Notes under the pieces: model-generated
What the model saw: only the letters and a program-made list of their open reading frames with translations
What the model was told of the DNA's origin: nothing
Database searches by the model: none
Assembly (NCBI GenBank): GCA_964609215.1
Contig: CAZSQZ010000001.1
Span: 372,001-436,000 of the forward strand
Direction of reading: 5' to 3'
Origin: JABDKJ01 sp964609215
GTDB taxonomy: Bacteria > Bacteroidota > Bacteroidia > Flavobacteriales_D > JABDKJ01
Length of the DNA: 64,000 nucleotides
Program-made: the position numbers and the translations under genes
Part shown: positions 53,052 to 61,558 of the stretch, in pieces
Layout: each line of letters opens with the position of its first letter
Position numbering within the stretch: position 1 is the stretch's first letter

Positions 53052-53684
53052 ATGGCTAAAATAAAAAACATCATTTTCGATTTAGGCGGAGTGCTTCTGA
53101 GGCTAGACTATTTGAGTATTCCAAGGGAGTTTGCAGCACTTGGGTTTGATAATTTTGATGCAATTTATAGTCAGGCCAAACAAAGCGGATTATTCAATGA
53201 TTTTGAAACAGGAAAGATGTCCGCGGAAGAATTTAGAAATGGTCTAAGAAATTATAATTCAGCATTGACGGATGCTGAAATTGATCGTTGCTGGAACAGT
53301 ATTATCTTGGATTTACCCAAAGAGACATTTAATTATCTAAAGGAATTGAGAAAAGATTATCGACTCTTTTTGCTGAGCAATACCAATGAGATTCACGTAA
53401 AAAAGTTCAGTCAGGTTATTGAAGACACATTTGGCTATGAAAATTATAGCAGCCTATTTGAAAAAATATACTATTCAAATGAAATAGGCCTGAGAAAACC
53501 GAATACAGAATGCTATGAATATGTTATTCGAAAGAATAGACTATTGAAAGAAGAAACACTTTTTATAGACGATACCGAGAAAAACATTGCGGGCGCAAAA
53601 GAAACACGAATACGCACCTTTCTATACCCGCAGAATAAAAACCTAAAAGAATCCCTAGCTAATGTCCTCGCACAATTCAATTAA
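53052..53684 (+). CDS. HAD-superfamily hydrolase
   Basis: 210 residues with the four HAD motifs: nucleophile motif IIFDLGGVLLRLD, motif II LFLLSNTNE, the motif III Lys in RKPNTECYEY, and motif IV FIDDTEKNIAGAKE. The cap insertion between motifs I and II is helical (class I type, similar to the YihX/epoxide-hydrolase-N-like group), suggesting a small phosphorylated metabolite as substrate; the substrate itself cannot be read from the sequence. It converges with the epimerase gene, overlapping by 30 bp. Confidence 0.88.
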   Translation: MAKIKNIIFDLGGVLLRLDYLSIPREFAALGFDNFDAIYSQAKQSGLFNDFETGKMSAEEFRNGLRNYNSALTDAEIDRCWNSIILDLPKETFNYLKELRKDYRLFLLSNTNEIHVKKFSQVIEDTFGYENYSSLFEKIYYSNEIGLRKPNTECYEYVIRKNRLLKEETLFIDDTEKNIAGAKETRIRTFLYPQNKNLKESLANVLAQFN

Positions 53685-54053
53685 AACCCCAGAAGTATCT
53701 TTTGGGTGAAGAAAGGCGATAAGTTTATTATCCGCCCCTTTCTTTGGCTCTTTATTTAAAAGGCGATACCCTTTTTGAGAATAGTAATCCATTTTTTCTC
53801 GAATGTTCTCTACCTCAAATGCTATGTGATGAATCCCCGGCCCTCTCTTTTCAATAAAACGGCCTATTGCTCCATCTGGATCGGAAGACAATAAGAGCTC
53901 TATCTTGCTTTCTCCAGCACTAAAAAAAGAAGTAATGACTTTCTCTCCCTCAACTTCTTCCTCTTTATAAGGAGCGGACCCTAAGATTTCCTCGAATAGC
54001 GCATTTGCTTCTTTTAGATTAGAAACAGCAATGCCAATATGATCTAATTTCAT
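53655..54053 (-). CDS. mce: Methylmalonyl-CoA epimerase
   Basis: 132 residues from the ATG at 54053, the typical length and start (MKLDHIGIAVSNLKEANALFEEILG). A vicinal-oxygen-chelate protein with metal-binding His in LDHIGIAV, Glu/Gln-type ligands in GESKIELLLS, His in GIHHIAFEVENI, and Glu in GVLIELCED. It interconverts (R)- and (S)-methylmalonyl-CoA between propionyl-CoA carboxylase and methylmalonyl-CoA mutase; those partners are not in the window, though a biotin carrier gene lies 2.4 kb away. The end overlaps the HAD gene. Confidence 0.93.
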   Translation of the reverse strand: MKLDHIGIAVSNLKEANALFEEILGSAPYKEEEVEGEKVITSFFSAGESKIELLLSSDPDGAIGRFIEKRGPGIHHIAFEVENIREKMDYYSQKGYRLLNKEPKKGADNKLIAFLHPKDTSGVLIELCEDIS

Positions 54054-54093
54054 GTTTATACCTAAAAGGCAAATAAACACAAATATTTAAGAA

Positions 54094-54885
54094 TTACTTT
54101 TTGAATGACTCTCCGAAACTGGAGTCGTAATTGATGTAGTAAACCCCCTTGTCAAGACTGGCAACCTCTACGTTGTCTGAGTATCCTTTTTTCACAAGAT
54201 TACCATACTCGTTAAAAATTTCAAAGTGTGTTTTAGCCGTGAATACTACAGTTTTTTTAGACTTTTCATAATTGTAAGAAACGCCAGATATTCCAGTTGG
54301 CCTAAAGGACTTTTCTTCAGTATAGCGTGGCTTTCCTGAATAGTCCATTTGCTTTATTCTTACTTTATTCTCACCACTATGTGGAATGATTTTAAAAGAA
54401 TATTCATTACTTACCTTAGAACCCTTGCCTTGAACTTCACCCAACTTTACCCATTTGTTCCACTTATATTGTTCTACGATATAGGGAATTTGTCCAGTTT
54501 CATTTTTGGTGGTCCAAGTAAGAACACCCTCTCTGGAAATTGCAGAAGAAACCAGCTCATAAGTACTTTGAGGCCTTAAGACTTCCGGATTTATAATCTT
54601 TGGCGAACAACCATCTTTGTACTTGATTTTAACAACAACGGGATCTCCCAAATCAAGCTTCCACACGGCTAAATCCACAGCAAAGGCGCTTGAATTAACT
54701 TCATCAACGGTTAATTGTCCATTTACCATAACCTCGTATACACAGAAACCAACCCCAGAATCTAGAAATGGGTTTTGGATGTAAAGGTCTTTACCTTGGT
54801 AATTTCCTTCTGCCACCAATACACCAGCATTTGCAGATGCCGAGAGCAAAAGGATAAATGATAATATATATGACAATCTATTCAT
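54094..54885 (-). CDS. Secreted protein of unknown function
   Basis: About 263 residues from the ATG at 54885 (upstream starts would add 19 residues before the leader). Signal peptide MNRLSYILSFILLLSASANA. The mature part is beta-rich: GVLVAEGNYQGKDLYIQNPFLDSGVGFCVYEVMVNGQLTVDEVNSSAFAVDL, followed by fibronectin-like strands and a C-terminal FEIFNEYGNLVKKGYSDNVEVASLDKGVYYINYD resembling a shortened T9SS-type sorting domain. This family is common in Bacteroidota without assigned function. Follows the lipoprotein gene on the same strand. Confidence 0.7.
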   Translation of the reverse strand: MNRLSYILSFILLLSASANAGVLVAEGNYQGKDLYIQNPFLDSGVGFCVYEVMVNGQLTVDEVNSSAFAVDLAVWKLDLGDPVVVKIKYKDGCSPKIINPEVLRPQSTYELVSSAISREGVLTWTTKNETGQIPYIVEQYKWNKWVKLGEVQGKGSKVSNEYSFKIIPHSGENKVRIKQMDYSGKPRYTEEKSFRPTGISGVSYNYEKSKKTVVFTAKTHFEIFNEYGNLVKKGYSDNVEVASLDKGVYYINYDSSFGESFKK

Positions 54886-54943
54886 GATAGTTTTTATGGT
54901 GTCCTTTTCGATATACGTTTTATCATTAAAAAAGTTATTCATT

Positions 54944-55492
54944 TTAAATGGAATTGTTTCGTTGAATTGACTTCACACACTTAATCATTCTATTCAAATA
55001 ATGATCAGAAAACTTTACGTGTTTATCATTTTCAACGAGATAAGTGGTGCCATTTATATCTAACCAAGCACAAAAATGAGTGAAACTCTTTGAACCATCA
55101 GGCAAAGATGAAGTGTACTTGATGAAGTTTTCTTCTTCCTCTTCAATTTTATTCGTAAACAATAGATCACCTTCTAAATCTGATTTTACAAGGCCTTTAT
55201 CCATTTCTGTTTCTATGATGTTCAATTTGAACTTTTCTCCTGAACTAACTTGTAAAACCCCTGAGGTTTCATTCAGTTGCACAGCAGGGGCAACATTAGT
55301 AACTGTTTTGTTTGGAACCTGAATTTGCGCTTCTATCCCAAACTCTGTGAGATCTACTAAATCATATTTAGTACTCTCAAATTCGGGAGCATTTTCAACA
55401 TTTACAATTTCTTGGGGAGTATTTGACGAATTATTCGTTCCGCATGCCACCAACACAAATCCTGCTACAACAGGAAATATCCATCTCTTCAT
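54944..55492 (-). CDS. Lipoprotein of unknown function
   Basis: About 182 residues with a lipoprotein signal (KRWIFPVVAGFVLVACGTNN, lipobox LVAC). Mature part: a Ser/Asn-rich linker, then a compact domain (YDLVDLTEFGIEAQIQVPNKTVTNVAPAVQLNETSGVLQVSSGEKFKLNI ... CAWLDINGTTYLVEN). No named family recognised. The ATG at 55492 is preferred over an upstream non-ATG start. It lies about 58 bp before the secreted gene at 54885 and about 70 bp after the next gene on the same strand. Confidence 0.7.
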   Translation of the reverse strand: MKRWIFPVVAGFVLVACGTNNSSNTPQEIVNVENAPEFESTKYDLVDLTEFGIEAQIQVPNKTVTNVAPAVQLNETSGVLQVSSGEKFKLNIIETEMDKGLVKSDLEGDLLFTNKIEEEEENFIKYTSSLPDGSKSFTHFCAWLDINGTTYLVENDKHVKFSDHYLNRMIKCVKSIQRNNSI

Positions 55493-55562
55493 TACAATCA
55501 CTTTATTACGACTTATTACGAAAGAGTGTCGTTAAAGTTCCAAAAATACTAGACGAATGCGA

Positions 55563-56390
55563 TTAGCCAGCAGTAACGGTGATTGTTCGTATGCCACAAT
55601 TACTGTATGGACCTACTTCTTTTACACCTTCTTCAGTTGTAAGATTTTTTATAGGATTTCCTTGAGCATCCAAAAGCTCTAAATGCACAGTGTGTTCCCC
55701 AACAGATAAACCTTCTACAAAATACGGACACCATTTAGGAAGTATAAACACCTCACCATCTATAGTAGCTCTTACTTTATTTCCTTCTTCGCTCAAAGAG
55801 ATATTTCTAAGGTAAAAGTCCAGAAGTAATTTTTCCCCGTCCTTACCAGCGTAAGTTCCTTTTGGGCGACTATAAAAAAGCATTGGCTCATCAAGCTCTT
55901 GACCGCCAGTGCCATATTTTACTACTTCATGAGCTGCATTTGTTTTGATACTTTCATGATAAGATCTTGATAAAAAAGCAAGCAAAACATTGGTTCCTTC
56001 AGGCATCTCTTCCTCAAAGGTGTTTTCATAATGTGCTTTATAGGGCTTATTGTTCAGTATAAAATGAATGTGTTGCCCTTTACCGGAATTTGCGCAATTT
56101 CGTTCTGCTGCATCCCCAGTTTGAGCTCCTAAATCATAATTTTCAACTTGAAATTCAAATTGAGTTGGACCAGTTGGAGGAACAATGGGAGAGACTAACT
56201 TCAAGGAAGCATCATTAAATTCATTTCCAACCAAAGCCTCATATACTTTGATTCCGTTCTTTTCAAAAACCAGGTCGGTTCCATAATCAACAGGGGTTTC
56301 TGGTTCTTTCTGAACTTTATCTTGTGTTTTGGGCTCGCTGCCGCAGCTCATTAAAAAGACAATTGAAAAAAGGAATAAAAAGTATTTCAT
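55563..56390 (-). CDS. Lipoprotein with beta-sandwich domain
   Basis: 275 residues from the ATG at 56390. Lipoprotein signal MKYFLFLFSIVFLMSCGSEP. The mature part has a conserved-looking core LKLVSPIVPPTGPTQFEFQVENYDLGAQTGDAAERNCANSGKGQHIHFILNNKPYKAHYENTFEEEMPEGTNVLLAFLSRSYHESIK, resembling copper-type or Ig-like folds with an HIH motif. No named family assigned. It ends the purN-marC-rnhA-BCCP gene run, 10 bp after the BCCP stop. Confidence 0.7.
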   Translation of the reverse strand: MKYFLFLFSIVFLMSCGSEPKTQDKVQKEPETPVDYGTDLVFEKNGIKVYEALVGNEFNDASLKLVSPIVPPTGPTQFEFQVENYDLGAQTGDAAERNCANSGKGQHIHFILNNKPYKAHYENTFEEEMPEGTNVLLAFLSRSYHESIKTNAAHEVVKYGTGGQELDEPMLFYSRPKGTYAGKDGEKLLLDFYLRNISLSEEGNKVRATIDGEVFILPKWCPYFVEGLSVGEHTVHLELLDAQGNPIKNLTTEEGVKEVGPYSNCGIRTITVTAG

Positions 56391-56400
56391 GATTTTAGTA

Positions 56401-56886
56401 TTAAGATTCAAATGTAATCAGAATTTGATTTTTTTCAACGGTATCTCCCTTAAGGGTTTTTATTTCCGCAATAATGCCATCTTTTGGGGATTTTAGCATG
56501 TTTTCCATTTTCATTGCTTCCAACACAACTAAGCTCTGTCCTTTTTCCACTTGATCTCCGACAGATATTAACACATCGAGTATTTTTCCCGGCATTGGAG
56601 CCTTTAGATCCGACTCTTCGCTTTTAGACCAATCACTTATTCCAATTTTTGAGAGTATCTCATCAGCTTTTGAAGTAATTGACACAATAGCGCTCTTGCC
56701 ATTGGAGCGAATCTTAAACTGACCATCTTTTTCCTCAATTCGAATGCGAAAGTTTTTTCCCTTGACGTTGACGGTTAATTCCTCATTTTTTTGAATAATG
56801 GTGGAATCAATTTTTTGGTCATTGATGAAAACTTCACCATTCTTTTCCAGCAATTCGAATTCTTTATTTTCTATCTCTATTTTCAT
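56401..56886 (-). CDS. Biotin carboxyl carrier protein (acyl-CoA carboxylase subunit)
   Basis: 161 residues. The C-terminal biotinyl domain is complete: LKAPMPGKILDVLISVGDQVEKGQSLVVLEAMKMENMLKSPKDGIIAEIKTLKGDTVEKNQILITFES, with the biotinylated Lys in EAMKMEN. The N-terminal half is a short beta domain and linker typical of stand-alone carriers of propionyl/methylcrotonyl/acetyl-CoA carboxylases. The nearby methylmalonyl-CoA epimerase makes a propionyl-CoA carboxylase role attractive, but the carboxyltransferase and biotin carboxylase genes are not in the window. It abuts rnhA without a gap. Confidence 0.88.
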   Translation of the reverse strand: MKIEIENKEFELLEKNGEVFINDQKIDSTIIQKNEELTVNVKGKNFRIRIEEKDGQFKIRSNGKSAIVSITSKADEILSKIGISDWSKSEESDLKAPMPGKILDVLISVGDQVEKGQSLVVLEAMKMENMLKSPKDGIIAEIKTLKGDTVEKNQILITFES

Positions 56887-57690
56887 TTACTTTCTATTAA
56901 AATCTGCTGGTATATCCCCCCAAGCTTTTGTTTCCCATTTTAAAATTTCATTTGGCCATTCGTTTTCGTTTAGCCATTTTTCCGCCCGACTTAAAAGAGA
57001 CAAGGTTTTTGCATTTCGCACTTTAGAATTGGCCTTCTTTTTTCTTACCCAAGCCATCGCATATTTACTATCGCTATATATTGGCAAATCACTTCTATTC
57101 TTTTTTAACCATGCTAAAGCGTGCACCAAAGCTAAAAACTCTCCGATATTATTGGTTCCATCTTGGTAAGGACCCACATGAAATACTTGAGTTCCAGATT
57201 CAGTTATTACTCCTTGATACTCAAACTCTCCTGTTTTAGCATTACATGCTGCATCTACGCTCAAGCTTAATAGGATGGGATCACCTATTTTTTCTTTTTC
57301 TTCTGGACTTAAGTCTCTTGCTTTTTTAAAGGAACGACCCTCGTAATTTTCTGGTCCTTCTTCAAAGGCTTTTTCCGCCAAATCCTTGCTGCCAAAAGAC
57401 TTGAATTTTGGTTTTATTGCTCCTTGAATTTGAGCTTGTGTTTCTCGCCAAGACCTATAAATACCCGGTTTTTTACCCCTCCAAACTACATAGTATAATG
57501 TTTTTCCATTTGGCTCTTCAACTACACTTTCCGGATTTTCAAAAGCCTTTATTGCTTGTTCTTTGGATTCAAATGACTTGAAATTAGCATTTTTATAACC
57601 ACTTACTTGTCTCTGACATTCAGTCCATGAATCATAAACTCCTGGCTTATGCCCTTCCCAAACAACGTAGTATTTTTTCTTTTTAGCCAA
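56887..57690 (-). CDS. rnhA: Ribonuclease H with two N-terminal viroplasmin (RNase H1 N-type) domains
   Basis: 267 residues. Two repeats of the RNA/DNA-hybrid-binding domain: YYVVWEGHKPGVYDSWTECQRQVSGYKNANFKSF (about 7-45) and YYVVWRGKKPGIYRSWRETQAQIQGAIKPKFKSF (about 65-105), then the RNase HI fold with catalytic acids in LSVDAACN, IGEFLAL, YSDSKYA and WGDIPADFNRK. It cleaves RNA in RNA/DNA hybrids. A TTG start at 57690 is assumed because no ATG precedes the first repeat. Most RNases HI have one N-type domain, so the double form is notable. Confidence 0.9.
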   Translation of the reverse strand: MAKKKKYYVVWEGHKPGVYDSWTECQRQVSGYKNANFKSFESKEQAIKAFENPESVVEEPNGKTLYYVVWRGKKPGIYRSWRETQAQIQGAIKPKFKSFGSKDLAEKAFEEGPENYEGRSFKKARDLSPEEKEKIGDPILLSLSVDAACNAKTGEFEYQGVITESGTQVFHVGPYQDGTNNIGEFLALVHALAWLKKNRSDLPIYSDSKYAMAWVRKKKANSKVRNAKTLSLLSRAEKWLNENEWPNEILKWETKAWGDIPADFNRK

Positions 57691-57692
57691 TA

Positions 57693-58274
57693 TTATGAGA
57701 ATAGTTTTCCAGCATTACTACTAAATAGTTTCACCGCAATAGCAAGTAAAATTATTCCAAACACCTTTTTTATTATCATCAAACCACCTGGCCCCAGAAG
57801 TTTTTCAAGTTTCTTGGTCAGCTTCAGAACAAGAAAGATAAAAAGGATATTTATGATTATAGCAATAAGGATGTTTTCCCTATGAAATTCACCTCTTAAT
57901 GAAATTAAAGATGTAAGAGTACCAGCACCAGCTAATATGGGAAATGCAATAGGAACAATAGAAGATATTTTTGGACTTACATCTTCTGCCTTGAAAAGCT
58001 CAACACCTAAAATCATTTCTAAAGCAAGAAACAACAAAACAAAAGAACCTGCGACAGAGAATGAGTAAACATCTATTCCAAGTAATTGAATAACACTTTC
58101 CCCCACGAATAAAAAACAAACCATGATTAAAAGGGAAACAAGGCTAATTCTAATCTCGTTAATTCCGCCACTTTTTTTCTTAATATCCAAAATAATGGGT
58201 ATTGAGCCAATTACGTCTATAACAGCAAAAAGAACCAATGTCGCACTAACTATTTGTTTTAAATCAAAATTCAT
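57693..58274 (-). CDS. MarC-family integral membrane protein
   Basis: 193 residues with about six transmembrane helices. MarC family features: LFAVIDVIGSIPIIL near the N-terminus, FSVAGSFVLLFLALEMILG, PIAFPILAGAGTLTSLISL and GPGGLMIIKKVFGIILLAIAVKLF. The family is annotated as NAAT-type transporter or antibiotic-resistance protein, but its substrate is not established. It overlaps the purN end by 11 bp and precedes rnhA by 2 bp. Confidence 0.92.
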   Translation of the reverse strand: MNFDLKQIVSATLVLFAVIDVIGSIPIILDIKKKSGGINEIRISLVSLLIMVCFLFVGESVIQLLGIDVYSFSVAGSFVLLFLALEMILGVELFKAEDVSPKISSIVPIAFPILAGAGTLTSLISLRGEFHRENILIAIIINILFIFLVLKLTKKLEKLLGPGGLMIIKKVFGIILLAIAVKLFSSNAGKLFS

Positions 58275-58839
58275 CTTCTAGTAATTTCTCGATGATTAAA
58301 GGAAAAGTTTCTTGCTCTACTTTTTGAACCGCGCCTCTAATTTCATCAACAGTTTTACAATCTTTTATTGAACACTTCCTTTGTGCTATGATAAGCCCTT
58401 CATCGTAGTTCTCATTTACCCAATGAACACTTATTCCCGTTTCATTTTCCTTATTTTCTAAAACAGCTTGATGCACATGATCCCCATACATTCCCTTACC
58501 ACCATATTTTGGCAACAAGGAAGGATGAATATTTATAATTTGACGAGGAAAAGCCACAATAAATTCAATGGGTATTTTAAGTAAAAAGCCGGCTAAAACA
58601 ATAAGGGTAGCACCATTTTCCTTCAGAGTATTGTGAAACTGAACATTTTTAAGACCTGATTTTTCAATTACTAAAAAGTCAATATTGTTGTTTTTAGCAA
58701 TCTCTAGAACTCCAGCATTTTTGCGATTAGTAACTATTAATGATACGGTCACATCCTCAAAACTTGAGAAATGCTTAATGATATTGTCCGCATTGGAACC
58801 TCTGCCAGAGGCAAATATGATGATGTTATTTTTTTTCAA
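58264..58839 (-). CDS. purN: Phosphoribosylglycinamide formyltransferase
   Basis: 191 residues. GAR transformylase of purine biosynthesis using 10-formyltetrahydrofolate. N-terminal nucleotide-binding motif IIIFASGRGSNADNII, catalytic region INIHPSLLPKYGGKGMYGDHVHQAVLENKENETGISVHWVNENYDEGLIIAQRK including the active-site Asn, His and Asp of the family. A TTG start at 58839 is assumed because the motif begins within a few residues and no ATG lies closer. Divergent from the 58914 gene across 74 bp. Confidence 0.95.
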   Translation of the reverse strand: MKKNNIIIFASGRGSNADNIIKHFSSFEDVTVSLIVTNRKNAGVLEIAKNNNIDFLVIEKSGLKNVQFHNTLKENGATLIVLAGFLLKIPIEFIVAFPRQIINIHPSLLPKYGGKGMYGDHVHQAVLENKENETGISVHWVNENYDEGLIIAQRKCSIKDCKTVDEIRGAVQKVEQETFPLIIEKLLEDEF

Positions 58840-58913
58840 AGGCGCAAATTTAAGCTTAACTAATCAATCAATTTGTTTATTCTTTTATTTAATTCGAGGC
58901 TTTATTTTATTGA

Positions 58914-59360
58914 ATGAGACCCTGGAAAAGAAAGAAGACCATTGGCAGAACAGATTATGTTGATTTTCCCAAATTAAAGCTAAAGGAAGTATCGGTTAAA
59001 ATTGATACTGGGGCTTATACTTCCTCTTTGCATTGTGACAGTATAGAAGAAGTGGTGAAAAAAGATAAAAAGGTAATTCGTTTTAAACCTCTAGACTCTT
59101 CACACTTCCAATTTAGAAAAAGACACATAGAAACATCAAAATATGAAATTCGATCGGTAAGAAATTCATTTGGAGATGATGAAGACAGGTTTGTAATAAG
59201 CACGGAAATAGTCCTTTTCAATGAATCTTTTGAAATAGAACTTTCCTTAACCGATCGATCCGACATGAAGTACCCCATTCTTTTGGGGAGGAAGATACTT
59301 GCAAACCTTTTTGTTGTGGATGTAACAAAGACCAACTTATCTTTTAAATTTAAAAAATGA
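58914..59360 (+). CDS. RimK-linked aspartic-protease-fold protein (PF05618-type)
   Basis: 148 residues with the retropepsin-like motif VKIDTGAYTSSLH and the companion strand YPILLGRKIL, the signature of the putative ATP-dependent zinc protease family that is fused to or adjacent to RimK. The family name is historical; the Asp-Thr-Gly motif points to an aspartic-protease fold and peptidase activity is unproven. Its stop overlaps the rimK start by 4 bp, and an AstE-like gene follows, a conserved trio. Confidence 0.88.
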   Translation: MRPWKRKKTIGRTDYVDFPKLKLKEVSVKIDTGAYTSSLHCDSIEEVVKKDKKVIRFKPLDSSHFQFRKRHIETSKYEIRSVRNSFGDDEDRFVISTEIVLFNESFEIELSLTDRSDMKYPILLGRKILANLFVVDVTKTNLSFKFKK

Positions 59361-60229
59361 GACTGATTATTTTATCTCAGCGCCCGTCTCTATACTCGAC
59401 ATTTCGGTTAACAGAGGAAGCTAGAAAGAAGAAAATAAATGTTGATGTAATCAATCATTTGGGATGTAAATTGATCATCGAGAAAGATAAGCCTAGAGTT
59501 GTTTTTGGAGAAGAGGAATTGAGCGATGTAGATGCCATAATCCCACGAATTGGAGCGTCAAGTACATTTTATGGAGCAGCGGTTATTCGTCAATTTCAAA
59601 TGCAAAAAGTATATACCTGTGTAACAGCAGATGGCCTTTTAACCGCAAGGGACAAGCTGAGAAGTTTGCAAATCCTTTCAAAGTCAGGTCTCAACCTTCC
59701 GAAAACAGGATTTACGAACTATTCAGATGATTCCAGAAACTTAGTCAAAACCATAGGTGGAACCCCAATTATTATCAAACTGCTTGAAGGAACACAAGGT
59801 TTAGGTGTTGTTTTAGCAGAAACAAAGAAAGCAGCAGAATCTGTTATTGAGGCCTTCAATAAATTAAAAGCAAGAGTAATAGTTCAAGAGTTTATACAAG
59901 AATCGGCAGGAAGAGATTTAAGGGCTATTGTAGTAGGTGGCAGAGTGGTTGCAGCCATGAAACGCACTGCTCCGGAAGGAGAGTTCAGATCCAATATCCA
60001 TAGAGGAGCTATAGGGGAACCAATAATTTTAAACGATTTGCAGGAAGAAGCCGCAGTAAAAGCCGCAGCAGCAATGGGGCTGGACACAGCCGGGGTAGAT
60101 ATGTTATTCTCGGATAGAGGGCCATTAATTATGGAAGTAAACGCGTCTCCAGGACTCGAAGGCATTGAAAAATCTACGGGTGAGAATGTTGCGAAACGAT
60201 TTATTGATCACGTCATTAAAATGTCTTAA
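59357..60229 (+). CDS. rimK: RimK-type ATP-grasp ligase
   Basis: 290 residues. ATP-grasp enzyme of the RimK family (ribosomal protein S6-glutamate ligase or related alpha-glutamyl ligase). Visible are DAIIPRIGASSTFYGAAVIRQFQ, the ATP-lid segment GGTPIIIKLLEGTQGLGVVLAE, VQEFIQESAGRDLRAIVVGGRVVAAMKR, and the metal-site C-terminus IMEVNASPGLEGIEKSTGENVAKRFIDHV. The true target protein in Bacteroidota is not known from sequence. It is coupled to the upstream protease-like gene and precedes the AstE-like gene by 3 bp. Confidence 0.93.
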   Translation: MRLIILSQRPSLYSTFRLTEEARKKKINVDVINHLGCKLIIEKDKPRVVFGEEELSDVDAIIPRIGASSTFYGAAVIRQFQMQKVYTCVTADGLLTARDKLRSLQILSKSGLNLPKTGFTNYSDDSRNLVKTIGGTPIIIKLLEGTQGLGVVLAETKKAAESVIEAFNKLKARVIVQEFIQESAGRDLRAIVVGGRVVAAMKRTAPEGEFRSNIHRGAIGEPIILNDLQEEAAVKAAAAMGLDTAGVDMLFSDRGPLIMEVNASPGLEGIEKSTGENVAKRFIDHVIKMS

Positions 60230-60232
60230 AAT

Positions 60233-61177
60233 ATGGAAGCTTATGAAATAGCAGGACATCGTGTAAATCCGGGTGAAAACCAGAAAATAGAATTAGACAT
60301 TGCGGATTTAGCCTCTGGCACTAGAATATTTCTGCCTATATACGTATTCAATGGAAAAGTGCCTGGTAAAAGGGTTATGCTTACAGGCGGCTTACATGGA
60401 GATGAAATAAACGGTGTTGAGATTGTGAGGCACATAATATCAAACTCTGATATACAGAATTTACAACAAGGCACTTTGGTTGCGATACCCTTACTGAATA
60501 TTTATGGCTTTATAAACTTCTCTCGAGATGTGGTAGATGGAAAGGATATGAATAGAAGCTTTCCAGGTTCTAAATCGGGTTCTTTAGCCTCTAGAATTGC
60601 CAATATAATTAGCAGCAAAGTATTACCGAATATTGATGTGGGAGTAGATTTTCATACAGGTGGAGGCGCCAGGTATAATTACCCGCAAACAAGATATAGT
60701 AAGGATCACCCGGGGTCAAAAGCATTAGCAGATATATTTGGTGCTCCTATCGCTCTGAGCGCCTCTATTATTCCTAAATCTTTTAGATCAGAGGCTATTA
60801 AAGGAGACAAGTCAGTAATTGTTTACGAAGGAGGAGAAGCGCAAAGATTGAATCAAGAAAGTGTAGAGGAGGGAATAAGTGGTGTTATGCGAGTTCTCAG
60901 ACATTATGACATGATTCCGGGAAAAGGCGAAAAAAAAGCGTCAGAGCATTTTGTTAGATCAAAATGGGTTAGGGCGGAAGACGCAGGACTTTTCAAGTCA
61001 AATGTTAAAAGCGGAGAATACGTTGAAAAGGATCAAATACTTGGAATAATCCATCAAATAGACCCCAAAAAGAAGGCACTATCAGTAAAATCTAGTGTAA
61101 CAGGTAGAGTAATAGGACATAATAATAGCCCAGTTGTAAATCAAGGAGACGCCCTTTTCCATGTTGCGAGCAAATAA
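60233..61177 (+). CDS. Succinylglutamate desuccinylase/aspartoacylase-family protein
   Basis: 314 residues of the AstE/AspA carboxypeptidase-like fold. Zinc ligands His and Glu in TGGLHGDEINGVEIVRHI, the DMNRSFPG motif, and the His in VGVDFHTGGGARYNYPQTRY. The C-terminal beta domain (VRAEDAGLFKSNVKSGEYVEKDQILGIIHQ) resembles a biotinyl-lipoyl hairpin. Encoded next to rimK and the protease-like gene, it is a plausible hydrolase for the glutamyl tails or small acyl-amino acids of that pathway; this is inference. Confidence 0.9.
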   Translation: MEAYEIAGHRVNPGENQKIELDIADLASGTRIFLPIYVFNGKVPGKRVMLTGGLHGDEINGVEIVRHIISNSDIQNLQQGTLVAIPLLNIYGFINFSRDVVDGKDMNRSFPGSKSGSLASRIANIISSKVLPNIDVGVDFHTGGGARYNYPQTRYSKDHPGSKALADIFGAPIALSASIIPKSFRSEAIKGDKSVIVYEGGEAQRLNQESVEEGISGVMRVLRHYDMIPGKGEKKASEHFVRSKWVRAEDAGLFKSNVKSGEYVEKDQILGIIHQIDPKKKALSVKSSVTGRVIGHNNSPVVNQGDALFHVASK

Positions 61178-61249
61178 ATGGCATTTGATTTGATAAGAGC
61201 CAAATCGGAAAATAGCTGAAACACAGTATTTTCAGTAATAATTTATTTT

Positions 61250-61280
61250 TTTGTGGTTACATCTAATATCTTTTTATTTG
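61250..61280 (+). promoter_or_regulatory. Candidate promoter of acpP
   Basis: TTTG at 61250-61253 and TTTATTTG at 61273-61280 with a 19-bp spacer, matching the Bacteroidota layout with one mismatch in the -7 box. It lies 30 bp before the ATG at 61311. Confidence 0.45.
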
Positions 61281-61310
61281 CAGCCCATTTTAATCTTTAA
61301 AATTTAAAAT

Positions 61311-61547
61311 ATGTCAGACATTCAGTCAAAAGTTACGTCAATCATTGTAGATAAATTAGGCGTTGAGGAATCAGAAGTTACTAGCGAAGCTAATTTTACA
61401 AATGATTTAGGAGCTGACTCTTTGGACACTGTAGAGCTAATTATGGAGTTTGAGAAGGAATTCAATATTGCAATTCCAGACGATCAGGCAGAAAAGATAG
61501 CAACAGTTGGACAGGCAGTAGAATATATAACAAGCAACGCCAGTTAA
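61311..61547 (+). CDS. acpP: Acyl carrier protein
   Basis: 78 residues, the normal length. Phosphopantetheine attachment Ser in LGADSLDTVELIMEFEKEF, plus the family pattern SKVTSIIVDKLGVEESEVT and QAEKIATVGQAVEYI. Carries fatty-acid intermediates in type II synthesis. The gene is followed by fabF (11 bp gap) and rnc, the standard Bacteroidota order. Confidence 0.98.
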   Translation: MSDIQSKVTSIIVDKLGVEESEVTSEANFTNDLGADSLDTVELIMEFEKEFNIAIPDDQAEKIATVGQAVEYITSNAS

Positions 61548-61558
61548 AAGGCTTATAC

